Below, one piece after another: positions 1-6,018 of a DNA stretch of 7,451 bases. A program made the translations under genes and the position numbers. Source of the stretch: Chloroflexia bacterium (GTDB taxonomy: Bacteria > Chloroflexota > Chloroflexia > Thermobaculales > Thermobaculaceae); contig JACDAU010000211.1 in the NCBI GenBank assembly GCA_013695265.1, positions 1 through 7,451 of the forward strand, written 5' to 3'. Numbering within the stretch: the first letter of the stretch is position 1; every line of letters starts with the position of its first letter. The notes below the pieces were generated by a model. That model did no database searches, had not been told where the DNA came from, and saw only the letters and a program-made list of their open reading frames with translations.

Positions 1-54
1 CCCCGGAGGCCTTACCGACCATGCTGGCTCTCGCTGGACAGAGGAACTACGGGC

Positions 55-1725
55 ATGCATTTCACCCTGCACGGGAAGCGCGCTGAGCGTATGATGAATA
101 TATCGGATCGCTTCGACCACCGACTGCGGCAGGCATCCCTGATTCTCTATGCCGTGTCCACTCTTTTGGTGATAGTGGCCGCCAACGTTCCGGGATGGAA
201 CGACCGCTTCGAGCGGATGAGCCTGAACGTGCTCTCTCTGTCCGGTCTGCTGTGTCTTCTGGCGGTGAAGCGTTTCCCCTGGCACCGCTTCCACCGCAAC
301 CTGTTCCTGATCATGACGGTCAGTTCCGCGGGCATAGTGGCGCTGGTGGTGCACTTCACGGGTGGTTCCAAGAGTCCGTTTAACGCGTACTTCTTCCTGA
401 TGGTCATCTTCTGCGCCCTCTATTACACCAGGGCCATAGCGGTAGCCGCCGGCGCGCTTATTACCCTGGTGAGTCTGCTACCGCTGGCCGACCCCGACTC
501 GTCCTCAAGCGCCGTTCTGTTCCACGTCGTTCTGGCGGTTAGCTACATCGCCGCGGTCTGGGCAGGTACGATCATGGCCGCAGAGTTGGTCTCCCGGGAG
601 CGTGTTCGGCAGCGGCTCGAAGCGGACCTCACGGAGATACGCGAGTTGCGCGACGGCCTGGCCCGGCGCACCGCACAACTCGAAGTGGTGCACGATGTCG
701 GCAAGGCAATAGCGGCTGTCCTCGCCCCGGAAGCATTGTACCGGACCCTGGTGCACACGATGTACACGAGTGCCCACTTTGGTGACGTTTCCGTCTTCGT
801 GCCCACGGAAACAGACGCGAAGCTGGAGCTCGTCGCCACCGTGAGCGGGCACGGCTCTCCGGACGCATTCGACGCCGAGCCAATGGCGTCGAATGTACCG
901 GATGTTGTCACGCGCGCCGCTGCCACGCATCAGCCGTCATACAGCACTCAAGCCAGGCATGGCACGCCTTCTCTGGTCCGGCCGGAACTGGCCGTGCCCA
1001 TCGTCGCGGGTCAGGAGTTGCTGGGCGTCCTGGCAGTATCCGCGAGCAACTCGCGCAGCTTCGATGCGACGGACGCCACGACGCTCGAAGCCGTGGCCGA
1101 CTACGCCGCCACGGCGTTGCAAAATGCCCACGCGCACGTGCTCCTCACACGGGAAGCTACCACGGATGCGCTGACAGGACTGCGAAACCACAGAGGGCTG
1201 ATCGAGCGGATGGATTCCGAGATCGAGCGGGCGGAGCGGTTCGGGCACGCGCTTTCCCTGCTGTACTTCGACATCGACCGGTTCAAGGACATCAACGACA
1301 CCTATGGCCACGAGGTCGGCGATGCCGTGTTGCAGCAGATCACAAGGCTCGCCCTTTCTGTTCTGCGCTCCATAGATACCCTGGGCCGGTATGGCGGCGA
1401 GGAGTTCGTGGTCTTGCTGCCGGAAACCGACGCCGACGCCGCGTTGCAGTCCGCGGAACGGCTGCGGCAGGCAGTTACGGACCATGCGTTCGCGGTCGAC
1501 TTGGAGATCGAGTTACAGACAACGGTGAGCATCGGCGTCGCCACCTACCCCGCCGATGGCGCCTCGCGCAGGACACTCTTGCGTTCCGCCGATGGTGCGC
1601 TGTATCGAGCCAAGAGGCTGGGGCGGAATCAGGTCCGCACCGCGATCGAACACGAGACGCCGAAGGAGCCGGCTAGACGCTTCGACGCGGTCGCCGGAGA
1701 GAGGCTATCGGGCGGATTGAGATAG
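55..1725 (+). CDS. Membrane-anchored GAF-GGDEF diguanylate cyclase
   Basis: Predicted enzyme making cyclic di-GMP from two GTP at the inner face of the cytoplasmic membrane. Visible order in 556 residues: four to five hydrophobic segments (about 28-45, 57-72, 82-101, 111-145, 153-176), a charged helical linker (about 178-212) that could form a coiled coil, a GAF-like sensor domain (about 205-360), then a GGDEF domain (about 370-530). The GGDEF domain has the DALTGLRN opening at D371, the metal-binding FDID at 405-408, the KDINDTYGH substrate loop at 411-419 and the signature GGEEF at 447-451. An RxxD inhibitory site (R438 to D441) sits exactly five residues before the signature, so product inhibition is expected. 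No EAL or HD-GYP domain follows. The start is ATG 55, with GAGGA at 41-45 and a 9-nt gap; ATGs at 91 and 94 are weaker alternatives. The ligand of the membrane/GAF sensor is unknown. The tail after about 530 is short and probably disordered. Confidence 0.95.
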   Translation: MHFTLHGKRAERMMNISDRFDHRLRQASLILYAVSTLLVIVAANVPGWNDRFERMSLNVLSLSGLLCLLAVKRFPWHRFHRNLFLIMTVSSAGIVALVVHFTGGSKSPFNAYFFLMVIFCALYYTRAIAVAAGALITLVSLLPLADPDSSSSAVLFHVVLAVSYIAAVWAGTIMAAELVSRERVRQRLEADLTEIRELRDGLARRTAQLEVVHDVGKAIAAVLAPEALYRTLVHTMYTSAHFGDVSVFVPTETDAKLELVATVSGHGSPDAFDAEPMASNVPDVVTRAAATHQPSYSTQARHGTPSLVRPELAVPIVAGQELLGVLAVSASNSRSFDATDATTLEAVADYAATALQNAHAHVLLTREATTDALTGLRNHRGLIERMDSEIERAERFGHALSLLYFDIDRFKDINDTYGHEVGDAVLQQITRLALSVLRSIDTLGRYGGEEFVVLLPETDADAALQSAERLRQAVTDHAFAVDLEIELQTTVSIGVATYPADGASRRTLLRSADGALYRAKRLGRNQVRTAIEHETPKEPARRFDAVAGERLSGGLR

Positions 1726-1796
1726 CAGTTGATGATCGAAGACGTACACCGGTAGAGTAGATCGAATCCTGGGAGGCAGTGCGGGTATGGGCAGGT

Positions 1797-1811
1797 GCAG
1801 GGTCGCCCTGC
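1797..1811 (+). terminator. Possible hairpin downstream of the cyclase
   Basis: GCAGGG pairs with CCCTGC around a TCG loop, 71 bases after the cyclase stop codon. The position suits transcription termination, but no T-run follows, so it would not be a classical intrinsic terminator. It could equally be chance or part of a larger RNA fold with the adjacent 1826-1890 segment. Confidence 0.22.
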
Positions 1812-1825
1812 GAGATTCAACACTA

Positions 1826-1890
1826 CGGGAGAAAAGCCTCCGCGCACTTACTGCGGTAGGCGTAAGCATTGATCCCGACGGCAGAGGCTT
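1826..1890 (+). other. Candidate structured RNA: closed H-type pseudoknot
   Basis: Several complementary pieces nest here. CGGGA (1826-1830) pairs with TCCCG (1873-1877) as a closing stem. Inside, GCCTCCGC (1836-1843) pairs with GCGG-T-AGGC (1853-1861), 8 bp with one bulged T. The loop of that stem contains CTTAC (1847-1851), complementary to GTAAG (1862-1866) immediately 3' of the stem, which gives an H-type pseudoknot. A competing arrangement pairs AAGCCTC (1834-1840) with GAGGCTT (1884-1890), so two exclusive folds are possible. No known riboswitch consensus was recognised. The arms are short and all this is by eye, so chance is a real alternative. Strand is uncertain. Confidence 0.25.
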
Positions 1891-1907
1891 GGCTGTTTGC
1901 GTTACGC

Positions 1908-1927
1908 GGGCGTTCAATTGAACGCCC
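1908..1927. repeat. Perfect 20-bp palindrome, copy 1 of a dispersed element
   Basis: GGGCGTTCAATTGAACGCCC is a perfect inverted repeat with no spacer, followed by CTACAC. A second copy at 5971-5990 matches at 18 of 20 positions. Both lie between genes. This suggests a REP-like or miniature dispersed palindrome family. A regulator-binding site is the alternative. A tract of T is absent, so an ordinary intrinsic terminator is unlikely. Confidence 0.7.
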
Positions 1928-2140
1928 CTACACTTGGCCCCGCGTCAACGGCTGAGTGGAGGTTCGCTTCTTCTACTCACCGCTGTAGGTTCTGTGCAGT
2001 ACACATCCATCACTCGCCCGTCCTGACTTACCGCCCGAAACTGGCATGCCCACCAGTTCCCTGTGGATACAGTAAGATTGTGAGCAGGACGTAGGCAGCG
2101 CCTGGCCCGCAGTAGACCGTTGAGCATGCCAGGGAACCGT

Positions 2141-2176
2141 CGAACGGCGTCCGGGCTTGTGCCTGGACGCCGTTCG
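2141..2176 (-). terminator. 16-bp hairpin after the acidic-protein gene
   Basis: The arms at 2141-2156 and 2161-2176 are complementary over 16 positions, with one G-T pair, around a 4-nt loop. The hairpin begins 2 bases past the stop codon (2179-2181) of the 77-residue minus-strand gene, the expected place for a 3' end. On the minus strand the following bases contain no T-run, so termination would be Rho-assisted, or the stem may instead protect the 3' end of the mRNA. Confidence 0.55.
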
Positions 2177-2178
2177 CA

Positions 2179-2412
2179 TCAGTGGCAGCGGCTCAGCGCG
2201 AAACCCGCCAGGTCGTCCAGATATCCCTCGACCTCCGGAGGGAGAGTAGACTGGTCCGCTTTCCAGGACTGCCAGCACTCGCCGAAGGAGGGAATCGTGG
2301 GTGCGAGGGCGAGGAGAAGTCCCAATTCATCCTCAGCAAAGTCGTTCTCCTGGAACGACCACGAAGCCTGCATTCCATCGTCAGGGCTTGTACACTCGAC
2401 TGCTGGGGGCAT
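2179..2412 (-). CDS. Small, strongly acidic hypothetical protein (77 aa)
   Basis: Not recognised as a member of any family. The 77 residues contain about 14 Asp/Glu against two Lys/Arg (K51, R75), a net charge near -12. They also contain three Cys (C7, C46, C76), three Trp (W18, W47, W50) and a short hydrophobic run LGLLLALA at about 30-37 that is too short for a membrane span. There is no signal peptide, so it is probably cytoplasmic. The case for a real gene is the AAAGAGG ribosome binding site at 2419-2425 placed 6 nt before ATG 2412, and a strong hairpin just after the stop. It lies 138 bp downstream of the same-strand VOC gene and could be read through from it. The frame stays open further upstream, but the longer version has no comparable ribosome site and would run nearly to the VOC stop. 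Codon use is less GC-biased than in the neighbours, which may indicate transfer. Function is unknown. Confidence 0.6.
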   Translation of the reverse strand: MPPAVECTSPDDGMQASWSFQENDFAEDELGLLLALAPTIPSFGECWQSWKADQSTLPPEVEGYLDDLAGFALSRCH

Positions 2413-2418
2413 TATGAA

Positions 2419-2425
2419 CCTCTTT
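2419..2425 (-). promoter_or_regulatory. Ribosome binding site fixing the 77-aa start
   Basis: On the minus strand AAAGAGG is followed by a 6-nt gap, TTCATA, and then ATG. It selects this ATG over the longer in-frame start at 2547. Confidence 0.65.
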
Positions 2426-2550
2426 CGATATGCGGGTTGATATGACTTGCCAAGAAAATACCATGCAATACTAACCCGCCCGGGAGCTGGATACAGCAAA
2501 CTCCCATAGTACCTTTGGGGTAAGTTTTCCGAACTCCGCGCCTTCACGGG

Positions 2551-2907
2551 TCAGGGGTGGCTGATGATCTCGTAGACGTTCCCATTGGGGCCACGAAAAT
2601 GATTCCAACTTGCCGTCACCGAACGCTGAATGGGTCCGAGAAACTCGGTTCCCGCAGCTTCCATCCGCGCCCGCGCGTCATCCACGTCATCGACCAAAAA
2701 GCCCACCACCGGTCCTGACGGAAAGAAGCTATGGAAGGTGTCCTCCGGGCGCCACACCTCCATGCCCGTTCCGTCCGGAAACTGGAATCCCGTCACATCG
2801 CGCTCCTCCCGGACGACCTCCAGCCCCATCGTGTCCCGGAACAGGCGCACGGTCTCCTCGAACTCGCTGGCACGAATCCCCAGCCACCCTAAGCCTTTCA
2901 CCTTCAT
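2551..2907 (-). CDS. VOC superfamily (glyoxalase/dioxygenase-fold) protein
   Basis: A single-module vicinal-oxygen-chelate protein of 118 residues, the usual length for one glyoxalase/bleomycin-resistance unit. Two beta-alpha-beta-beta-beta repeats can be traced. The first runs from GLGWLGIRA (5-13) and a helix ending in LFRDTMGLE (22-30) to FPDGTGMEVW (43-52). The second runs from VVGFLVDDVDDARARMEAAG (67-86) to FRGPNGNVYEI (104-114). E50 and E113 occupy the usual acidic metal-ligand positions. The His normally found in the first strand of each repeat is not visible (W8/G10 and G69/F70 lie there), so classical glyoxalase I metal chemistry is doubtful; a binding or resistance role, or a different metal site, is possible. 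Start ATG 2907 is chosen because AGGAGGAG lies 6 nt upstream; an in-frame start at 2934 has no such site. The gene is divergent from the ABC operon. Substrate unknown. Confidence 0.9.
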   Translation of the reverse strand: MKVKGLGWLGIRASEFEETVRLFRDTMGLEVVREERDVTGFQFPDGTGMEVWRPEDTFHSFFPSGPVVGFLVDDVDDARARMEAAGTEFLGPIQRSVTASWNHFRGPNGNVYEIISHP

Positions 2908-2912
2908 TGTTG

Positions 2913-2920
2913 CTCCTCCT
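2913..2920 (-). promoter_or_regulatory. Strong ribosome binding site of the VOC gene
   Basis: AGGAGGAG on the minus strand, 5 nt before ATG 2907. Nearly perfect anti-Shine-Dalgarno complementarity suggests efficient translation and settles the start codon. Confidence 0.8.
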
Positions 2921-2921
2921 C

Positions 2922-2939
2922 GTAGTTGTGTCATACTAC
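2922..2939. promoter_or_regulatory. Inverted repeat in the divergent VOC/ABC control region
   Basis: GTAGT (2922-2926) and ACTAC (2935-2939) are inverted around 8 nt. They lie in the 102-bp gap that must hold the promoters of both the VOC gene and the ABC operon. A minus-strand TAGTAT and a plus-strand CATACT, both weak -10-like hexamers, overlap the right arm, so a protein bound here could control both directions. No convincing -35 elements were found. The 5-bp arms are short and could be chance. Confidence 0.3.
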
Positions 2940-3009
2940 CGCCTCGACCTTCCTATCCGCTAGACTGCCAGAGACCATTCGGATGATCGTTACAGGAGCA
3001 CGCATCGCC

Positions 3010-4179
3010 ATGACCGACTGTTGCAGCACTTCGACACAGACCGCCGAGCTTTGCGCGTGTGACGAGGGCATCGATCTCCTCGACGACGCGCCCTCCGCCA
3101 GCGCCATACAGATCCATCCGTTCACCCGGCGGGAGGTGCTCAAGTATATGGGGGGGTTCGTCCTGACTGGCTTCCTCGCGGCGTGCGGCCAGACGGCTTC
3201 TGCTCCCGGCACAAGAGATGGCGCAACAGTGCAAGCCGGAAAAAACGGCGGAAAGCTGCAGAAGCTCGATCTCGCGTTCTGCTCGCAGGTGCTCTGCGTC
3301 TTGCCGTTCGAGGTCGCGAAGCAGCAGGGCTACTTCGAGGAAGCGGGCTACGACGTGAACCTGGTCTATATGAAGGGTGGCACCCAGGCCATAACCGCGC
3401 TGCTCTCCAAGGGTGTCGATTTTGTGGGCACTCCCATGGACCTGGTGGTGCGCTCCGTGGACGAGGGCAAGGACGTTCGCATGGTCGCCTCAACGTCGCG
3501 CCTGCCGTTCTTCGCCCTCGTCACTGCGCCGGAGCAGGCGGAGGCGATCACGTCGGTCGCGGGCCTGGCGGGCAAGCGGGTCGGCGTCGGGAACCTGGGC
3601 ACGACCGACGACCTGCTGCTCCGAACCCTGGCAGTGAAGAACAAGATTGATCCTGAGGAGATCGAGAGTGTGGCGCTCGGCCCCAACCTCGCCGACACTT
3701 TGCTGCGCGGCGAGGTGGATGCCGGCATGGTCCAGGAGCCGGCGTTGACGCTCGTGACCGAGAAGGGCGGACGGTTGCTCGCGAACTTCATGGACCTCAA
3801 GGAGACAACAGAAACGCTAGGCGGCGCCTACCAGTTCATGGGACTCAACACCCGCCCTGACGTTATCGAGGAGCAGCCTGATACACTCCGGGCGCTCGCG
3901 CGCGCGCTCGTCCGGGCGAACGCGTGGATCCTGGAGCATTCCGGCGCCGACATAGTAAAGGCCGCGCCAGAGGAGCTCGTTGCCGGCGGCAATACGGAAG
4001 TGTTCGCCAAAGCGCTCGACCGGTACAAGCAGAGCCTGTATCCCGGGGACGGCATCATAGAGGAAGCAAACGTCCGCCGCGTGGTCGACGCACAGCGCGC
4101 GGCTGGGCTCATCGACGAAGGCAAGGAGATAGACCTGAGCAGCCTCTTTACGAACGAGTTCATCGAGTCGCAGGGGTAA
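3010..4179 (+). CDS. Tat-exported lipoprotein binding protein, NitT/TauT (NMT1/SsuA-like) ABC importer
   Basis: Substrate-binding component of the importer, expected to be tethered outside the membrane. In 389 residues a twin-arginine motif FTRREVLK (38-45) precedes a hydrophobic core (46-57) and a lipobox LAAC with lipidated Cys at 59. A flexible linker follows, and the two-lobed type II binding fold starts near 86. Family hallmarks include PFEVAKQQGYFEEAG (99-113), the KGGTQA stretch (122-127), FVGTP (138-142) and a later GKRVGVGNLGTTDD segment. The start is ATG 3010, with AGGAG at 2994-2998 and an 11-nt gap. ATG 2983 and TTG 2926 are upstream but poorly supported. The leader before the Tat motif is about 37 residues long and carries C4, C5, C15 and C17, which is unusual; no start codon lies between 3010 and the RR pair. 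Two further Cys (C91, C96) lie at the beginning of the mature domain. Candidate ligands range over sulfonates, nitrate-like anions, pyrimidine precursors and flavins; none can be chosen. First gene of the operon. Confidence 0.93.
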   Translation: MTDCCSTSTQTAELCACDEGIDLLDDAPSASAIQIHPFTRREVLKYMGGFVLTGFLAACGQTASAPGTRDGATVQAGKNGGKLQKLDLAFCSQVLCVLPFEVAKQQGYFEEAGYDVNLVYMKGGTQAITALLSKGVDFVGTPMDLVVRSVDEGKDVRMVASTSRLPFFALVTAPEQAEAITSVAGLAGKRVGVGNLGTTDDLLLRTLAVKNKIDPEEIESVALGPNLADTLLRGEVDAGMVQEPALTLVTEKGGRLLANFMDLKETTETLGGAYQFMGLNTRPDVIEEQPDTLRALARALVRANAWILEHSGADIVKAAPEELVAGGNTEVFAKALDRYKQSLYPGDGIIEEANVRRVVDAQRAAGLIDEGKEIDLSSLFTNEFIESQG

Positions 4180-4180
4180 C

Positions 4181-5017
4181 ATGACCTCCAGCACACGGCA
4201 AGACACCCGAGCACGGAACGTGGCCGCCCCGCCGCGCATACTCTTCGAGAACGTCTCGAAGGACTTCCGCACCCGTGTCGGTGTCCCGTATACCGCAATC
4301 GAGGCGGTGAGTTTCGAGGTGCCTGCCGGCTCCTTCACGGCGATCGTCGGTCCGTCGGGCTGCGGCAAAAGCACGCTGTTGCGCCTGCTGGCGGGGCTGG
4401 ACGCGCCGACCACCGGGCAGGTTCTGGTAGACGGCGAACCCGTTCGCGGCCTGCGACCGGAGCGGGCGGGCTTCCTGTTCCAGCAGGACGCGCTGCTGCC
4501 GTGGAACACGGTGTATGACAACGTCGCGCTCGGCCTGCGGCTGCGCCGGCTCCCTGCTGACGAGGTCCGGGACACGGTCGAGGAGTGGCTGCGCCGGGTG
4601 AACTTGCTCGACTTCCGCGATCGCTATCCGGCGCAACTCTCGGGCGGTATGCGCAAGCGCGTGTCCATAGCGCAGACGCTCGCCACCGATCCTCCCATGC
4701 TGTTGATGGACGAGCCGTTCACCGCGCTGGACGTGCAAACCCGCCACCTGATGGAGATGGACCTTCTGGAGTTGGCGGGCGAGGGCGAGCGAACGGTCGT
4801 CTTCGTCACCCATGATCTGGACGAGGCCGCAGCGCTCTCGGATTCGGTCGTCGTGCTTTCCGCCGGGCCGAGGAGTCACGTGAAGTCGCAGACCCCGGTG
4901 GAGATCGCCCGCCCGCGCGACCTGCTGGCGATTCGTGCGAACCCGCGCTTCGGGGAAGTGACGAGCCATCTCTGGGACCAGTTGTACGAGGAGGTCAACC
5001 GCTCCTATGGCCGGTAA
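4181..5017 (+). CDS. ABC importer ATPase (SsuB/TauB-like)
   Basis: Nucleotide-binding subunit that powers uptake from the cytoplasmic face; 278 residues. All catalytic motifs are intact: Walker A GPSGCGKST (57-65), Q-loop QQD from 101, signature LSGGM (153-157), Walker B LLMDEP (174-179), D-loop ALD (182-184) and switch His 211 in VTHDLDEA. The phrase LLPWNTVYDNV after the Q-loop is typical of the nitrate/sulfonate/taurine ATPase family. An extension of about 20 residues precedes the first strand. The start lies one base after the stop of the binding-protein gene, with GCAGGGG just upstream inside that gene. The end overlaps the permease start by 11 bases, indicating translational coupling. 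Confidence 0.96.
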   Translation: MTSSTRQDTRARNVAAPPRILFENVSKDFRTRVGVPYTAIEAVSFEVPAGSFTAIVGPSGCGKSTLLRLLAGLDAPTTGQVLVDGEPVRGLRPERAGFLFQQDALLPWNTVYDNVALGLRLRRLPADEVRDTVEEWLRRVNLLDFRDRYPAQLSGGMRKRVSIAQTLATDPPMLLMDEPFTALDVQTRHLMEMDLLELAGEGERTVVFVTHDLDEAAALSDSVVVLSAGPRSHVKSQTPVEIARPRDLLAIRANPRFGEVTSHLWDQLYEEVNRSYGR

Positions 5018-5837
5018 CGAATCCGCCCTGGGAACGACGACAGAAACCGGGACGAGGGCGCCGCAGCGCGGGCCGCGCTCATTTCGCCCCGGCATCGGGG
5101 TCGCGCGCTGGCTCGTGCTCCTCGCTCTGCTCGCGCTGTGGCAGCTTGGGGTGGAAGCAGGCGCGATAGACCCGTACTTCTACAGCTCCCCGAGGGAGAT
5201 TGGGCAAACGCTGATCGAGCTGTTCAGTGGGGGGCGAATCTGGGAGCATCTGGTGGCAACCTTGCAGGCGGCGGTTCTGGGTCTGCTCATAGGCTTCGTC
5301 CTGGGATCGCTCCTCGGGTGGCTGGCGGCGCGGTATCGGTGGATCGCCGAGTTTGTGGAGCCCGTGATGACGCTGCTCAACAGCGTCCCGCGCATCGTTG
5401 TCACACCCATGATCATCCTGTGGCTGGGTATCGGCCTGGAATCGAAGATCGCCGCGGCGTTCCTGCTCGTGTTCGTCGTGATCTTCTTCTCGGTGTACAC
5501 CGGTATCCGGCAGGTGAACCGCGACCTCGTCGACCGCGTGCGGATTCTTGGCGGGAACGAGCGCGATATCCTGCGCCATGTGTACGTGCCGTCTGTGGCG
5601 GCGTACGTGTTCTCCAGCCTGCGCCTGACGGTTGGGTTCGCGTTCACGGGCGCGATCGTCGGGGAGTACATGGCGTCCAGCCGGGGGTTGGGCTATCTGT
5701 TGAACTTCGCGCAGAACAGCCAGAACGCGGCGTTGATGCTCTCGACCGTCGTCATCATCATGGTGGTCATCATGGGCATATTCGCACTGCTCAGTCGGGT
5801 AGAGCGCCGGGCAATGGTCTGGAGAGACGAGCACTAA
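5007..5837 (+). CDS. ABC importer permease (SsuC/TauC-like)
   Basis: Membrane channel subunit of 276 residues with about six hydrophobic segments (roughly 33-50, 84-107, 117-140, 148-165, 200-222, 245-264). The cytoplasmic EAA-type loop that contacts the ATPase is at about 178-195, recognisable as RILGGNERDILRHVYVP. It keeps the key Gly (182) and terminal Pro (195), although the EAA triplet itself is degenerate. LNSVPRIVVTPMIILWLGIG (124-143) is characteristic of the BPD_transp_1 sulfonate/nitrate group. Only one permease gene is present, so a homodimer is expected. Translation starts at ATG 5007 inside the end of the ATPase gene; GAGGAGG at 4988-4994 is 12 nt upstream. Last gene of the operon; a convergent gap follows. 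Confidence 0.95.
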   Translation: MAGNESALGTTTETGTRAPQRGPRSFRPGIGVARWLVLLALLALWQLGVEAGAIDPYFYSSPREIGQTLIELFSGGRIWEHLVATLQAAVLGLLIGFVLGSLLGWLAARYRWIAEFVEPVMTLLNSVPRIVVTPMIILWLGIGLESKIAAAFLLVFVVIFFSVYTGIRQVNRDLVDRVRILGGNERDILRHVYVPSVAAYVFSSLRLTVGFAFTGAIVGEYMASSRGLGYLLNFAQNSQNAALMLSTVVIIMVVIMGIFALLSRVERRAMVWRDEH

Positions 5838-6018
5838 TACGCAATCCGGTTGCATGCATGATTTCTCCTTCGGGCCCTGTAGAGGCACGACAAAGCCACG
5901 GCGTATATCCGGGTTTCGTACATTATCCCGCTTTCAGAAATGACCGCGCGACCGAAACAGGCCGCCGTACGGGCGCTCAATTGAATGCCCTGCCGAACGC
6001 CCCGTGCCAGACCGGCGT
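5838..6018. other. Convergent intergenic gap with palindrome copy 2
   Basis: Two converging transcription units end here, the ABC operon from the left and the kinase gene from the right, so termination in both directions is expected. The only strong structure is the near-palindrome at 5971-5990. No classical hairpin plus T-run was found on either strand. TGCATGCA at 5851-5858 is self-complementary, and CTGTAGAGGCACGAC at about 5878-5892 looks like half of an inverted element without its partner. Confidence 0.5.
5971..5990. repeat. Imperfect 20-bp palindrome, copy 2 of the dispersed element
   Basis: GGGCGCTCAATTGAATGCCC differs from the copy at 1908-1927 at two positions (6th T to C, 15th C to T). 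Each change falls in a different base pair: one becomes a C-A mismatch, the other a G-T wobble. The core CTCAATTGA and the GGGCG/GCCC ends are kept. It sits 28 bp from the stop codon of the kinase gene. Confidence 0.65.

Larger units (their letters stand above)
1726..2178. other. Gene-poor intergenic region with several inverted repeats
   Basis: About 450 bases between the cyclase and the 77-residue minus-strand gene. The open frames here are short, lack ribosome binding sites and read like low-complexity or random peptides, so none is called. Visible structure: a 6-bp hairpin at 1797-1811, a pseudoknot-like fold at 1826-1890, a perfect 20-bp palindrome at 1908-1927, a weak 6-bp stem (AACTGG 2039-2044 with CCAGTT 2053-2058), an 8-bp self-complementary GGCATGCC at 2043-2050, and a strong 16-bp hairpin at 2141-2176. 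No tRNA, rRNA or CRISPR pattern was seen. Confidence 0.6.

Noticed and set aside
1826..1890. Cyclic di-GMP class I (GEMM) riboswitch
   Set aside because: The AAAAGCCTCCG...CGGTAGG stretch recalls part of GEMM, and the neighbour is a cyclase, but the GGCAAACC element, the GNRA hairpin and the GGGACGCAAAGCC core are absent and no effector gene lies just downstream.
1897..2094. Short plus-strand frame over the palindrome region
   Set aside because: Starts next to a repeat, no ribosome site, unremarkable peptide.
2120..2440. Plus-strand frames opposite the 77-aa gene
   Set aside because: No ribosome binding site and basic, serine-rich random-looking peptides; the minus-strand reading has the better translation signal and 3' hairpin.
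2908..2934. Earlier start for the VOC protein at 2934
   Set aside because: It would place the excellent AGGAGGAG site inside the coding sequence; ATG 2907 fits that site and the fold.
2926..3009. Earlier starts for the binding protein (TTG 2926 or ATG 2983)
   Set aside because: They would add residues to an already long leader and have poorer ribosome sites than ATG 3010.
4160..5095. Long minus-strand open frame (311 codons) opposite the ATPase gene
   Set aside because: Opposes a gene with every ABC ATPase motif intact; the peptide is low-complexity, rich in Arg/Gln/His, as expected for an antisense shadow in GC-rich DNA. The same applies to 3817-4575 and 5079-5888.
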